From contig JACRJX010000041.1 in NCBI GenBank assembly GCA_016235595.1, positions 434,001-498,000 on the forward strand: a DNA stretch of 64,000 nucleotides. The letters run 5' to 3'. This DNA is from Verrucomicrobiota bacterium (GTDB lineage Bacteria > Verrucomicrobiota > Verrucomicrobiia > CAIQCK01). The position numbers and the translations under genes are program-made. Below the pieces are notes generated by a model, which was not told the origin of the DNA, did not search any database, and saw only the letters and a program-made list of their open reading frames with translations. Positions 34,183-45,047 of this stretch are shown in pieces (positions within the stretch are counted from its first letter, which is position 1; each line of letters begins with the position of its first letter).

Positions 34183-35445
34183 TCAGTGTTTCGGGGTGAA
34201 GAACTTGCGGATCTCGCCGACGACCTCGATCAAGCGGTCCACCTCGGCCTGTGTGTTATAGAAGTAGAAGCTGGCGCGCGCAGTGGATTCGACGCCGAGC
34301 TTGTGCATGAGCGGCTGGTTGCAGTGGTGACCGCCACGCAACGCGACGCCGAGCCGGTCGGCAAAAGTCACCACGTCGTGGGCGTGCACGTCGTCGAGCA
34401 GGAAGCTTACGAGGCCGGCGTGGCCGGTCTTGGGCCCGAAAAGCCGGATGCCGCCGAGCGACGCGAGCCGCTCGTAAGCGTAGGCGGCCAGTTCGCAGTC
34501 GTGTTTGAAAATGGCGGCCCGACCGATCTTATCAAGGTAATCCATCGCCGCGTGCAGGCCGAAAGCGCCGGAGATGTCGGGCGTGCCCGCTTCGAACTTG
34601 TGCGGAACGGTGTTCCACTCGGTCTTGAAGAAGCCGACGTGGGAGATCATCTCGCCGCCGCCCTGGTAGGGCGCCATTTTCTCCAGCCGCTCCTTGCGGC
34701 CGTAGAGCACGCCGATGCCGGTCGGCCCGCAAATCTTGTGGCCGGACATGGCGAGGAAATCGCAGCCGATGGCCTGCACATCCACCGGGCAATGGCCCGC
34801 GCTCTGCGCCGCGTCCACGAGCGTGACGACGCCGTGTTCGCGCGCGCGCCGGCAGAGGTCGGCCGCGGGGTTGACCGTGCCGAGGGTATTGGAGATGTGC
34901 GTGAAGGCGAAGAGCTTGACGCCATCCTTGAGCAGCTTGTCGAAGTTCGAGAGGTCGAGCAGTCCTTCGTCACCGGTGACCGGCACATAGAGGAGCTTCG
35001 CGCCGACGCGCTCGGCGATGAGCTGCCATGGCACGATGTTGCTGTGGTGCTCCATCTCGGTGAGCAAAATCTTGTCGCCGGCCTTGAGGTGCGTGCCGGC
35101 CCACGAGTGGGCAACGAGGTTGATGCTCTCGGTGGTGCCGCGCGTGAAGATGATCTCCTCGGCGGCACGAGCGTTCAGGAAACGGGCGGCTCGCGCACGC
35201 GCGGCCTCGAAGCCGGCGGTGGCGCGGTTGCTCAACTCATGGATGCCGCGGTGGACGTTGGCGTTGTCATGTTCGTAATAGCGACGCAACGCGTCCAGCA
35301 CGGCGACCGGCTTCTGGCTCGTGGCGGCATTGTCGAGATAAACCAATGGCTTGCCGTGGACCTTCTGGCTGAGAACCGGGAAATCGGCGCGGATGGCGGC
35401 CCAATCGGGTGCGTGCGGGTTTTTGGCTGTGCTCATGGTCTGCAT
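34183..35445 (-). CDS. sufS: Cysteine desulfurase SufS
   Basis: The 420-residue PLP enzyme takes sulfur from cysteine as a persulfide for Fe-S cluster assembly. Visible: the PLP lysine in MSGHKICGPTGIG, TEMEHHSNIVPW, and the active-site cysteine in LRGGHHCNQPLM near the C-terminus, as in group II desulfurases (SufS/CsdA). Start at the ATG at 35445 lies 2 bp after the sufT stop codon; an ATG 9 bp further in (MSTAKNPHAPDW) is equally possible, and neither has a clear SD. It works with SufU encoded two genes upstream. Confidence 0.95.
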   Translation of the reverse strand: MQTMSTAKNPHAPDWAAIRADFPVLSQKVHGKPLVYLDNAATSQKPVAVLDALRRYYEHDNANVHRGIHELSNRATAGFEAARARAARFLNARAAEEIIFTRGTTESINLVAHSWAGTHLKAGDKILLTEMEHHSNIVPWQLIAERVGAKLLYVPVTGDEGLLDLSNFDKLLKDGVKLFAFTHISNTLGTVNPAADLCRRAREHGVVTLVDAAQSAGHCPVDVQAIGCDFLAMSGHKICGPTGIGVLYGRKERLEKMAPYQGGGEMISHVGFFKTEWNTVPHKFEAGTPDISGAFGLHAAMDYLDKIGRAAIFKHDCELAAYAYERLASLGGIRLFGPKTGHAGLVSFLLDDVHAHDVVTFADRLGVALRGGHHCNQPLMHKLGVESTARASFYFYNTQAEVDRLIEVVGEIRKFFTPKH

Positions 35446-35447
35446 TG

Positions 35448-35999
35448 TCACATCAAACCGAGTTGAAGCTTCGCGGCCTCGGTCATCATTTGTTGGTTCC
35501 ACGGCGGCTCCCAAACGATGTCCACGTTCACTTCGGTGACACCGGGAACGCCTTCGAGTTTGGCTTTGACGTCGGCGGCAATCGAACCTGCCATCGGGCA
35601 GCCGGGCGCGGTGAGCGTCATCTTCACTTCCACGCGGTTGCCGCCGGCAGGCAGTGGCAAAACCTTGCAGTCGTAGATGAGCCCAAGGTCCACCACGTTC
35701 ACCGGTATCTCCGGGTCGAAACAGGTTTTCATCTGCGCCCAAACAAGTTTCTCGTCCACAGACCCGCCAGGCGCGGGCGCGGCCTGCGCGGGCGTCACTG
35801 GAGGTTCGCGGCCGATGGCGTCAGCATTCTTGCCGGCGATGCGGAACATGTTGCCGTTCACCACGACCGTAAAACTGTCGCCAAGCGCCTGCGTGATGAC
35901 GGCTTGCCCGCCCTTTTGCAGCGTTACGGTGGCGCCGGAAGGCACCATCACCGCCTCGCAGTCGCGCGTCAAAATCACTGTGGGATCCGTGGCACTCAT
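35448..35999 (-). CDS. sufT: Fe-S assembly protein SufT (MIP18/DUF59 family)
   Basis: The 183-residue product has a C-terminal DUF59/MIP18 domain (CFDPEIPVNVVDLGLIYDCK, then LTAPGCPMAGSI with the conserved reactive Cys, and VWEPPWNQQMM). A longer N-terminal part (about 1-80) matches the long SufT subfamily found inside suf operons. It is thought to aid maturation or delivery of Fe-S clusters. The ATG at 35999 overlaps the sufU stop codon as ATGA, which decides the start against longer frames. Confidence 0.92.
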   Translation of the reverse strand: MSATDPTVILTRDCEAVMVPSGATVTLQKGGQAVITQALGDSFTVVVNGNMFRIAGKNADAIGREPPVTPAQAAPAPGGSVDEKLVWAQMKTCFDPEIPVNVVDLGLIYDCKVLPLPAGGNRVEVKMTLTAPGCPMAGSIAADVKAKLEGVPGVTEVNVDIVWEPPWNQQMMTEAAKLQLGLM

Positions 36000-36466
36000 G
36001 GTTTGGGTTCGGTTGTGTTCTCCTCGGTCGTGACGGCGCACGGACGGCCTTCCAGCGCCGACACAAGCGCGTGCCATGCGAGGATGGCGCACTTCACGCG
36101 CGCCGGAAACTTGTGCACGCCGGCGAACACGGCGAGCTTGCCGAGCTCGCCACTCTCAGCATTTTCAGTGGTGACCAACTGGCGGAATTGGCTGAACAAC
36201 TTCTGCGCCTCGGGGATCGTCTTGCCTTTCAACGCGGTGGTCATCACCGAGGCGGAGGCCTTGGAGATGGCGCAGCCGGAACCTTCGAAGCTGATGTCGC
36301 TGATCACGTCGCCGTCGAGATGCAGGTAGATGGTGATCCGGTCGCCGCAGAGCGGGTTGTGGCCGTGCGCGACACGGTTGGCGCCGTCGAGCTTCTTGAA
36401 ATTGCGCGGACTGCGGCTGTGGTCGAGGATCACCTGCTGGTAGAGATCGTTGAGGTCGTCAAACAT
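35996..36466 (-). CDS. sufU: Fe-S scaffold/sulfur-transfer protein SufU
   Basis: The 156-residue product has the SufU ligand motifs NPLCGDRI (about 37-44), FEGSGCAISKAS (about 60-71) and RVKCAILAWHAL, which hold zinc and the sulfur-accepting cysteine. SufU receives sulfur from SufS by ligand exchange in bacteria that lack SufE. It starts 2 bp after the sufD stop and overlaps sufT by 4 bp. Confidence 0.94.
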   Translation of the reverse strand: MFDDLNDLYQQVILDHSRSPRNFKKLDGANRVAHGHNPLCGDRITIYLHLDGDVISDISFEGSGCAISKASASVMTTALKGKTIPEAQKLFSQFRQLVTTENAESGELGKLAVFAGVHKFPARVKCAILAWHALVSALEGRPCAVTTEENTTEPKP

Positions 36467-36468
36467 GG

Positions 36469-37836
36469 TCAGCCCTCCACCGCCCGGATTTCCGCATCGA
36501 GACGGTTCTGGAGAAATTCATCGAGTTGTTTGCGCACCGGCTCGACACCGATGCGGGCGAGGATGTTGCTCGCGAACGCCTGTGTGAGCATCCGCCGCGC
36601 GGCGTTGTGGCCGATGCCGCGGCTGCGCAGGTAGAAAACAGCGTCCTCGTCGAGACGGCCAACGGTCGCGCCGTGGGTGCACTTCACGTCGTCGGCGAAG
36701 ATTTCCAACTGCGGCTTCGTGTCCACCGTCGCCTCGTCGGTGAGCAGCAGGTTGCGATTGGTCTGCTTGGCGTCGGTTTGCTGCGCGCCGGGCCGGACGA
36801 AGATCTTGCCGTTGAACACGCCGCGCGACTTGCCGCCGAGAATGCCGTGGAAGAACTCATGGCTGGCGCAACGCGGCTGCGCGTGGTCCACAATCATGTG
36901 ATGGTCCACAAGCTGGCTGCCGCGGGTGACGTAGAGGCCGTTGAGCACACACTCGACCCCCTCGCCGGTCATGACGGTGTTGATGTCGTGGCGCGCGATC
37001 TGCGCCCCAACGGAAATCGAGTGCGACATGAAGCGGCTGTTGCGCGCGAGGCTGGACTGGACTGTGGCAACGTGGAACGCGTCAAGGTTCTCGTCCTGAA
37101 ACTTGCAGATCTCGACGTTGGCGCCTTCGCCGACCGCGATTTCCGTTACCGCGTTGGTAAGACCCGGCGCGTTGCCCGCGCTGATGTAGCTCTCGACGAC
37201 CTTTATCTGGCTGCCGGCTTCCGCAACGATCAAGTTGCGCGGATGCGCTGCCGTGCCGCCCTCGCTGGCGACGGCAACGAACAACAGATGAACCGGCTCC
37301 TCGACGACGACGCCTTTCGGCACGAAAATGAACGCGCCATCGGCAAAGAACGCGGCGTTGAGCGCCCGAAAAGCATGATTGTTGACGCTGGCGTAGCAAC
37401 CGAGGTGCTGCTTCACGAGATCAGCGTCAGAGGTCATCGCCGCGGCGAGGCTGCCGAGCTTGACGCCGGCCAAACATTTGGAGATGGCGGAAAGCTCCGG
37501 CGCGAAGTGGCCGTTGACGAAGACGAGCCGGCTGCCGCCGAGGCCAACGAACGTGAAGGGCGCAGCCTTCGCCGCCATCAGCGCGGCCGGCGAAGAATTG
37601 ACCGCCGGATTGAACGGCAACTGCGTGATCGGAGCAACGTTGGTGTATTTCCAATCCTCGTGGCGCGGCGTCGGGAAACCGAGCGTGGCAAAATGCGAAA
37701 TGCCGGCCCGCCGCAGTTCGTTCACCCACAATGGGAAGCGGCATGCGCCGTCCTTTTCGAAGGCGTTGAACGCCGCCAGATGCGGCCGCACATTATCGGC
37801 CGGGCCGGGCTTGGCTTGCTGTGTCGTCGTGGTCAT
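36469..37836 (-). CDS. sufD: Fe-S assembly protein SufD
   Basis: The 455-residue product is the SufD partner of the SufB2C2/SufBC2D scaffold. Typical features are HEDWKYTNVAPI in the N-terminal helical part and the beta-helix core ending with the conserved histidine segment (KCTHGATVGRLDEDAVFYL) and the SRGI helix. It lies 24 bp downstream of sufC. No catalytic role of its own is expected; it is needed for iron acquisition by the complex. Confidence 0.94.
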   Translation of the reverse strand: MTTTTQQAKPGPADNVRPHLAAFNAFEKDGACRFPLWVNELRRAGISHFATLGFPTPRHEDWKYTNVAPITQLPFNPAVNSSPAALMAAKAAPFTFVGLGGSRLVFVNGHFAPELSAISKCLAGVKLGSLAAAMTSDADLVKQHLGCYASVNNHAFRALNAAFFADGAFIFVPKGVVVEEPVHLLFVAVASEGGTAAHPRNLIVAEAGSQIKVVESYISAGNAPGLTNAVTEIAVGEGANVEICKFQDENLDAFHVATVQSSLARNSRFMSHSISVGAQIARHDINTVMTGEGVECVLNGLYVTRGSQLVDHHMIVDHAQPRCASHEFFHGILGGKSRGVFNGKIFVRPGAQQTDAKQTNRNLLLTDEATVDTKPQLEIFADDVKCTHGATVGRLDEDAVFYLRSRGIGHNAARRMLTQAFASNILARIGVEPVRKQLDEFLQNRLDAEIRAVEG

Positions 37837-37860
37837 CGTGCCTTGTTGGATGGATGACGT

Positions 37861-38619
37861 TCAGAGGCACGGCTGGCAAGCGAGCCAGTCGTAGCCTTTT
37901 TCCTCCAGCTCCAGCGCCAGTTCCTTGCCGCCCGACTTGACGATGCAGCCATTCAACAGGACGTGGACAAAATCCGGAACGATGTAGTCGAGCAGCCGCT
38001 GGTAGTGTGTGATGACGAGCGTGGCGTTGTCGGGCCGGCGCAGCTTGTTCACGCCGTCGGCGACATCGCGAAGCGCGTCAATATCGAGGCCGGAATCGGT
38101 TTCGTCGAGGATGGCCAGCTTCGGTTCGAGCACGGCCATCTGGAAAATTTCATTGCGCTTCTTCTCGCCGCCGGAAAAGCCCTCGTTGAGCGGGCGGTTC
38201 AGCAAATCCTGCTCCAGATGCAGCAACTTCATCTTCTCCTTCACGAGCGCGAGGAAGTCCATCGCGTCGAGTTCCTGCTCGCCTCGGTGTTTGCGGACTT
38301 CGTTGTAGGCGGCCTTGAGGAAGTAGGTATTGTTGACACCGGGAATCTCGACGGGATACTGGAACGCCAGGAAGATGCCTTCATGAGCGCGCTCCTCCGG
38401 CTCCAGTTCGAGGAGATTCCTGCCGTTGTAGAGGACCTCGCCGCTGATGACATTGAAGGTCTTGCGGCCCGCGAGCACCTGCGACAGCGTGCTCTTGCCG
38501 CTGCCGTTCGGCCCCATGATGGCATGGACCTCGCCGGCGTTGATGGAGAGGTTGATGCCCTTGAGGATGTGCTTGCCCGCGATGCCCGCGTTCAGGTTTC
38601 GGATTTCGAGTAGTGCCAT
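37861..38619 (-). CDS. sufC: Fe-S assembly ATPase SufC
   Basis: The 252-residue ABC ATPase has Walker A GPNGSGKST (about 37-45), signature FSGGEKKRNE (about 148-157) and Walker B AILDETDSGLD. It hydrolyses ATP to drive conformational change in the SufB-SufD scaffold. The spacing to sufB (19 bp) and sufD (24 bp) fits one transcript. Confidence 0.95.
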   Translation of the reverse strand: MALLEIRNLNAGIAGKHILKGINLSINAGEVHAIMGPNGSGKSTLSQVLAGRKTFNVISGEVLYNGRNLLELEPEERAHEGIFLAFQYPVEIPGVNNTYFLKAAYNEVRKHRGEQELDAMDFLALVKEKMKLLHLEQDLLNRPLNEGFSGGEKKRNEIFQMAVLEPKLAILDETDSGLDIDALRDVADGVNKLRRPDNATLVITHYQRLLDYIVPDFVHVLLNGCIVKSGGKELALELEEKGYDWLACQPCL

Positions 38620-38638
38620 TTGCTTCGCCCTTCAAGTT

Positions 38639-40087
<1,449 letters not shown>

Positions 40088-40151
40088 AGACAAACCTGAT
40101 GCTGCAAAAACGCGCTACACACTATTTGGAACTACTCTTGATTGCACGCGG

Positions 40152-40179
40152 AATATAGTGGCACGTTGCCGCGAGTCAA
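40152..40179 (-). promoter_or_regulatory. Sigma70 promoter of the suf operon
   Basis: On the minus strand TTGACT (40174-40179) and TATATT (40152-40157) are 16 bp apart, placing the start of transcription near 40145 with a leader of about 58 bases. The -35 and spacer contain GTTG-N8-CAAC, an inverted repeat that could be an operator, though its spacing differs from the CAAC-N6-GTTG known for cyanobacterial SufR. No canonical Fur box was recognised. Confidence 0.7.
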
Positions 40180-40237
40180 CAAGGGCGGTGAAAATGTTCT
40201 CACCTGCCCGGCGGGACGAAAGACCACGAAAGGTCGG

Positions 40238-41215
40238 CTATTCCGGCTTGGCCTCCCGCGTCATCAGGTCGCGCATCGCCAGGCGGGGGCTCTTGCCTTC
40301 GTTGAGGACTGCAAAAACCTCGCGGGTGATGGGCATTTCGACGCCGATCCGTTGGGACAACATGACGGCGGACTTGGCGGTCTTCACACCCTCGGCCACC
40401 ATTTCCATCGAGGCCAGGATCTGATCGAGCGTCTCCCCACGGCCAAGGCGTTCACCCACGCCGCGGTTGCGGCTCCATTTACTGAAGCAGGTCACCATGA
40501 GATCGCCGATGCCGCTCAGGCCGAAGAATGTCTCCTGTCGTGCACCGAGGGCCACGCCGAGCCGCGACATCTCCGCCTGTCCACGCGTGACCAGCGCCGC
40601 CTTGGCATTGTCGCCAAGGCCGAGGCCGTCGGTGATGCCGGCGGCGATGGCAATGACATTTTTCAGCGCCCCGCCCAACTCGACGCCAACGAGGTCGTCG
40701 CCGGTGTAAATGCGGAAGCGGTCCGTAATGAACGTCTGCTGCACGAGACGCGCGAGAGCGGCGTCGAGCGACGACGCGACGACGGCGGTCGGCGTGCCGC
40801 GCGCAACTTCCTCGGCGTGACTCGGGCCGCTCAGCGCTGCCACCGGCACTCCAGGCAGGATTTCGGCGATGACCTCGGTCATGCGCTTGCCGGTTTCGTT
40901 CTCGATGCCTTTGGAAACACTGAGGACGGGCAAGGACAGGCGCGGCAGTTTCTGGCAACTCTGGCGCATCGTGTGCGAAGGCACGGCCATGACGACCAGT
41001 TCCGCACCCTCGACGACATGAGCCATGTCGTTGCTGATTTCCAGCTCAGGCGGCAACGGCACACCGGGCAGGAAATGAACATTTTCGTGCTTCGCCTGCA
41101 TCTCTGAAACGTGAGCCGGCACGTAGGCCCAAAGCCGCACGCGGTGGCCCTTGCCGTGCAGCAGCACACTCAAAGCCGTGCCCCAACCGCCGGCGCCGAT
41201 GATCGCGATGTTCAT
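40238..41215 (-). CDS. gpsA: NAD(P)-dependent glycerol-3-phosphate dehydrogenase
   Basis: The 325-residue cytoplasmic enzyme reduces dihydroxyacetone phosphate to sn-glycerol 3-phosphate for phospholipid synthesis. Visible: the Rossmann loop IGAGGWGTAL (5-14), SKGIENETGK, SGPSHAEEVARG, the catalytic Lys in GGALKNVIAIAAG, and FGLSGIGDLMVTCFS. The ATG at 41215 overlaps the plsY stop as ATGA, so the two are coupled: GpsA makes the acceptor that PlsY acylates. Confidence 0.96.
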   Translation of the reverse strand: MNIAIIGAGGWGTALSVLLHGKGHRVRLWAYVPAHVSEMQAKHENVHFLPGVPLPPELEISNDMAHVVEGAELVVMAVPSHTMRQSCQKLPRLSLPVLSVSKGIENETGKRMTEVIAEILPGVPVAALSGPSHAEEVARGTPTAVVASSLDAALARLVQQTFITDRFRIYTGDDLVGVELGGALKNVIAIAAGITDGLGLGDNAKAALVTRGQAEMSRLGVALGARQETFFGLSGIGDLMVTCFSKWSRNRGVGERLGRGETLDQILASMEMVAEGVKTAKSAVMLSQRIGVEMPITREVFAVLNEGKSPRLAMRDLMTREAKPE

Positions 41216-41820
41216 GATGATTTCTTCTCGAATTTGTGTTCCGTGCCCGTCAGCAGCCGCTGGATGTTTGACTTGTGCCGTACGACGGTCACAACGGCGA
41301 CCAACGTCGCGAACGCGGTAAATTTCCAGTTGCCTGAGAAACCGAACACCAAGGGCGGCAACGCGGCCGCCCCGACGATGGAGGCAAGCGAGACGTAGTG
41401 CGACAATAAAAACACCACCAGCCACACCATGGCAATGATGAGCAGCGCCGGCCAACAGATGGCGAGAAACCCGCCCGCGGCCGTTGCAACACCCTTGCCG
41501 CCCCGGAAACCGAGCCACGGCGTGTAATTGTGACCGAGGACAGCGCAGAGGCAGGCAATGATCTGGGTGATGGAACTGTCCAGTTGCGGCAGCAGTATCG
41601 GCGCGAGGAAGGCAGGCAGAAAACCTTTCAGCAAGTCCACGGCGAACACGCCGCGGCCGGCCCAACGGCTGACACTGCGGAGAACGTTGGTCGCGCCAAT
41701 GTTGCCACTACCCACTTGGCGAATGTCCACACCGTAGGCACGCGCGACGAGGTAGCCCGTCGGCAGCGAGCCCATCAGGAATGCCACAACCGCAACAACT
41801 GATTCAGCGAGCCAGTCCAC
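41212..41820 (-). CDS. plsY: Glycerol-3-phosphate acyltransferase PlsY
   Basis: The 202-residue integral membrane enzyme transfers an acyl group from acyl phosphate to glycerol 3-phosphate, the first step to phosphatidic acid. Visible: the conserved GSLPTGYLVAR (motif 1), SGNIGATNVLR (motif 2) and GFRGGKGVATAAG (motif 3), with about five hydrophobic segments. The usual partner plsX is not nearby. It overlaps gpsA by 4 bp. Confidence 0.96.
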   Translation of the reverse strand: MDWLAESVVAVVAFLMGSLPTGYLVARAYGVDIRQVGSGNIGATNVLRSVSRWAGRGVFAVDLLKGFLPAFLAPILLPQLDSSITQIIACLCAVLGHNYTPWLGFRGGKGVATAAGGFLAICWPALLIIAMVWLVVFLLSHYVSLASIVGAAALPPLVFGFSGNWKFTAFATLVAVVTVVRHKSNIQRLLTGTEHKFEKKSS

Positions 41821-41902
41821 GAGGCCACTCTAAGGTTCGGGAACGATAAGCTTCAATCCGAAACTGCCGCCAGCGCCCTCGAAGGCACCGGCGAAAGCAT
41901 GG

Positions 41903-43405
41903 TCACCGGAAGGTCGGCAGGAAGCGGTAATAAACCTCCAGCATCATACACAACATCGTCGTGTGATAGACCGGGCTGTCTTTCGGATTGGCGACTTGCA
42001 CCCACCATTTTTCGGGGGCGACGTTGGGCGGACGCACAGGAACATCCTCCCTGCTTCCTGGCACCGTCCAGTGCCCGTCGGCTACTTGGTTCCTGAGCAA
42101 CGTGTCGCGGAATTCACGGTTCCATGCAACCCAGTAACTGCCGCCACTCTGGAACATGGCCTGCGTCACGTAATACCACACGTAGCTGCTGCCCTCGCCA
42201 GCCTTGTTCCAATCGCATTTGAAATTGCTGGCTGTTTTCAGCGCGCCGCGCGCCTCCTTGGAGTCGCCCGCGCCGAGGAACATCATGCTCAGGATACCGA
42301 CCCCCACCAAGCCATCGGAGCCGCTGCCTTTCTTCACATATCCGAAGCGGCGGGTCTTGTCGTCGTAAACCGCCTTGCAGAAATCCAGCGCCTTGCGCAT
42401 GGCCTCATCCAGCCCCTTCACACGCACGCCAGCGTTCTTGGCGGCCTTGAGCGCCTGGATGTTCCAGCCGCTGATAGACAAATCCCCACCCAGCGGACGC
42501 TCGTCCGGCCGGGTCATTTTATTGTTATAACCGTACTCCCATGCGCCAGTCGGAGATTGCGATACAATGATTTTCTCCACCGCACCTTCGAGCACCGTCA
42601 ACAGGTCTCCGATCTGCGTTAACGCGTAATCCTCCGCCAACGCATACGTCGCGATCGCGTGCTGATACTCCGGATGCTGCGCTGAAAACACGTTCTTGTT
42701 CTTGCGGCCGGTGTCCATCAGCCACTGCACACCCTTCTGCACCGTTTCGCCATATTGTTTGCTGGTCTGCGTCTCGCCATGCGCCAGCATTGTCAGCAGC
42801 GCCAAGCCCGTCATGGATGCTTTGTAGGAACCACCCCACGAGCCGTCCTCATTCTGGTTCTTCTGCAGCCAGTTCAACGCCCGATAGACCGCGCCTTCCA
42901 GTTGGTCCGCCTTCGTTGCACCCCCACCGTAGCGGGTAATCGCGCCAGTCCGCGTCTGGGTGTTCAGGCGTTGTGAATACATCGTGTTGATTTTGAAGTC
43001 CTTCGGCAGCGACGCAAGGCTCTTGCTTATGTCCATCTGCGGCACGGGCGTCGGCACCGGGATCACCATCGCCGCCGAAGGCAGCGGCGTGGAGATCATC
43101 GTCGGCCGTGGCGCCACGCTTTTGGCTGTCGCCGTCTGCACCGGCGTCGTCTTCTGCCTCTCCGGCGGCGGAGGCGGCGGAGGCGGCGGAGGCCCCGGCG
43201 CAACTTTTTGCTCCGGCGCCGTGAACTGCGTGATCACGGTCGCGCCTTTTTCGGAAACGGTGTACGTGCCGAAGATCAACAGGAAGAGCACGTGCAGGAG
43301 CACCGCCACCAGATAGAACGGCAGGCTTCGGAACCGCGTCATAAACGCGTGGTTCAGCGTCTGCGGATTGAACACGGACTGTGTTGGCGCTGGTGCTTCT
43401 TGCAT
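41903..43405 (-). CDS. TonB-N-like protein with terpenoid-cyclase-like alpha toroid (copy 1)
   Basis: The 500-residue product has a short cytoplasmic N-terminus, one membrane helix (about 29-50, LPFYLVAVLLHVLFLLIFGTY) and a run of ten prolines followed by a Thr/Pro-rich linker, as in TonB. Then comes an alpha-toroid of the prenyltransferase/squalene-oxidase repeat type (about 155-490) with the QW-like QNEDGSWGG motif and repeated helix pairs. It shares no DxDD-type catalytic motif that I can see. The function is unknown; a periplasmic binding or sensing toroid tethered like TonB is one reading. It is a close tandem copy of the gene at 43476-44981. Confidence 0.75.
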   Translation of the reverse strand: MQEAPAPTQSVFNPQTLNHAFMTRFRSLPFYLVAVLLHVLFLLIFGTYTVSEKGATVITQFTAPEQKVAPGPPPPPPPPPPERQKTTPVQTATAKSVAPRPTMISTPLPSAAMVIPVPTPVPQMDISKSLASLPKDFKINTMYSQRLNTQTRTGAITRYGGGATKADQLEGAVYRALNWLQKNQNEDGSWGGSYKASMTGLALLTMLAHGETQTSKQYGETVQKGVQWLMDTGRKNKNVFSAQHPEYQHAIATYALAEDYALTQIGDLLTVLEGAVEKIIVSQSPTGAWEYGYNNKMTRPDERPLGGDLSISGWNIQALKAAKNAGVRVKGLDEAMRKALDFCKAVYDDKTRRFGYVKKGSGSDGLVGVGILSMMFLGAGDSKEARGALKTASNFKCDWNKAGEGSSYVWYYVTQAMFQSGGSYWVAWNREFRDTLLRNQVADGHWTVPGSREDVPVRPPNVAPEKWWVQVANPKDSPVYHTTMLCMMLEVYYRFLPTFR

Positions 43406-43475
43406 GACGCAGGAAATTACACACCCTCCTTGTGTGCGGCAAGAATTTTACGCGAGGCGGCGGGATGCGCCACGG

Positions 43476-44981
43476 TTACCGGAAGGTCGGCAGGAAGCGG
43501 TAGTAAACCTCCAGCATCATGCACAACATCGTTGTGTGATAGACTGGGCTGTCTTTCGGATGGCCGACTTGTGCATGCCAGTCCGGGCGGGCGTTGGGCG
43601 GACGCTGAGGAACATCATCCCTGCTTCCTGGCACCGTCCAGTGCCCATCAGCCACTTGATTCCTGAGCAGTGTATCGCGGAACTCCCGGTTCCATGCGAC
43701 CCAATAACTGCCACCACCTTGAAACATGGCTTGCGTGACGTAATACCACATGTAGCTGTTTGCCTCGCCGGCCTTGTTCCAATCACACTTGATCCTGGTG
43801 CTGGCCTCCCTGATCGCGCCACGCGCTTCTTTGGAATCGCCCGCGCCAAGGAACATCATGCTCAAAATACCGACACCCAGCAAGCTGTCGGAACCGCCAC
43901 CCTTCTTCGCATAGCCGAAACGGTGGGTCTTGTCGTCGTAAACCGCCTTGCAGAAATCCAGCGCCTTGCGCATGGCCTCGTCCAACCCCTTTACATGAAC
44001 GCCAGCGTTCTTGGCGGCCTTGAGCGCCTGGATGTTCCAGCCGCTGATGGACAGGTCCCCGCCCAGCGGGCGCTCATCCGGCCGGGTCATCTTGTTGTTA
44101 TAACCATACTCCCACGCACCAGTCGGAGATTGCGATACAATGATCTTCTCCACCGCTCCTTCCAGCACCGTCAGCAGGTCACCGATATTCGTCAACGCAT
44201 AATCTTCCGCCAGCGCATACGTCGCAATCGCGTGTTGATACTCGACGTTCTGTGCCGCAAACACGTTCTTGTTCTTGCGGCCGGTGTCCATCAACCACTG
44301 CACACCCTTCTGCACCGTTTCGGCGTATTTACTCTTGGTGGGATCCTGCGTCTCGCCATGCGCGAGGAACGTCAACAGCGCCAAGCCCGTCATGGATGCC
44401 TTGCGGGAACCACCCCAGGAACCGTCCTCATTTTGGTTCTTCTGCAACCAGTTCAACGCCCGATAGACCGCGCCTTCCAGTTGATCCGCCTTCGTCGCAC
44501 CGCCGCCGTAGCGGGTAATCGCGCCAGTCCGCGCTTGGGTGTTCAGGCGTGTTGTATACATCGAGTTGATTTTGAAGTCCTTCGGCAGCGACGCCACGCT
44601 CTTCATGTCCATCGACGGCACGGGCGTCGGCACCGGAATCACCATCGTCGCCGAAGGCAGCGGCGTGGAGATCATCGTCGGCCGCGGCGCCATGCTCCTG
44701 GCTGTCGCCGTCTGCACCGGCGTCGTCTTCTGCTTTTCTGGCGGCGGAGGCGGCGGAGGCGGTGGAGGTCCCGGCGCGACTTTCTGCTCCGGCGCTACAA
44801 ACTGCGTAATCACGGTCGCGCCTTTTTCGGAAACAGTGTAGGTGCCGAAGATCAGCAGGAAAAGCACGTGCAGGAGCACCGCCACCAAATAGAACGGCAG
44901 GCTGCGAAACCGCGTCATGAACACATGGCTCACCGTTTGTGGATTGAGCACAGACTGAGTTGGCGCAGGCACGTCTTGCAT
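43476..44981 (-). CDS. TonB-N-like protein with terpenoid-cyclase-like alpha toroid (copy 2)
   Basis: The 501-residue paralogue of the preceding gene has the same N-terminal helix, the polyproline run and the QNEDGSWGG toroid. The two differ mostly in a loop before PTKSKYAETVQKG and in the C-terminal segment (RPPNARPDWHAQVGHPKDS here against an EKWW version in copy 1). I chose the ATG at 44981 by comparison with copy 1, rather than the adjacent GTG. The FxLYD-like gene lies about 65 bp upstream on the same strand. Confidence 0.75.
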   Translation of the reverse strand: MQDVPAPTQSVLNPQTVSHVFMTRFRSLPFYLVAVLLHVLFLLIFGTYTVSEKGATVITQFVAPEQKVAPGPPPPPPPPPPEKQKTTPVQTATARSMAPRPTMISTPLPSATMVIPVPTPVPSMDMKSVASLPKDFKINSMYTTRLNTQARTGAITRYGGGATKADQLEGAVYRALNWLQKNQNEDGSWGGSRKASMTGLALLTFLAHGETQDPTKSKYAETVQKGVQWLMDTGRKNKNVFAAQNVEYQHAIATYALAEDYALTNIGDLLTVLEGAVEKIIVSQSPTGAWEYGYNNKMTRPDERPLGGDLSISGWNIQALKAAKNAGVHVKGLDEAMRKALDFCKAVYDDKTHRFGYAKKGGGSDSLLGVGILSMMFLGAGDSKEARGAIREASTRIKCDWNKAGEANSYMWYYVTQAMFQGGGSYWVAWNREFRDTLLRNQVADGHWTVPGSRDDVPQRPPNARPDWHAQVGHPKDSPVYHTTMLCMMLEVYYRFLPTFR

Positions 44982-45047
44982 CACACGGGAAATTACACAC
45001 GCATCCTGTGAGCGGCAAGTGATTTTCTGCGTGCGCCAGCGTATTCT

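Larger units (their letters stand above)
41903..45012. repeat. Tandem gene duplication of about 1.5 kb including 5' flank
   Basis: The units 41903 to about 43440 and 43476 to about 45012 are collinear and nearly identical over long stretches at DNA level, with the most change near the C-termini and at a small insertion near 44335-44345. The upstream flanks are duplicated too: both ATGs follow GGAAATTACACAC and a GTG-rich GCGGCAAG on the plus strand. A polyproline tract encoded by GGCGGAGGC repeats is present in both. Confidence 0.85.

Noticed and set aside
41903-44981. True TonB proteins
   Set aside because: The N-terminal helix and polyproline are TonB-like, but the C-terminal TonB domain is absent and replaced by an alpha toroid.
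43368-45011. 547-residue plus-strand frame across the second TonB-like copy
   Set aside because: It is antisense to a gene supported by its duplicate, and it has a His/Arg-rich composition typical of antisense frames.
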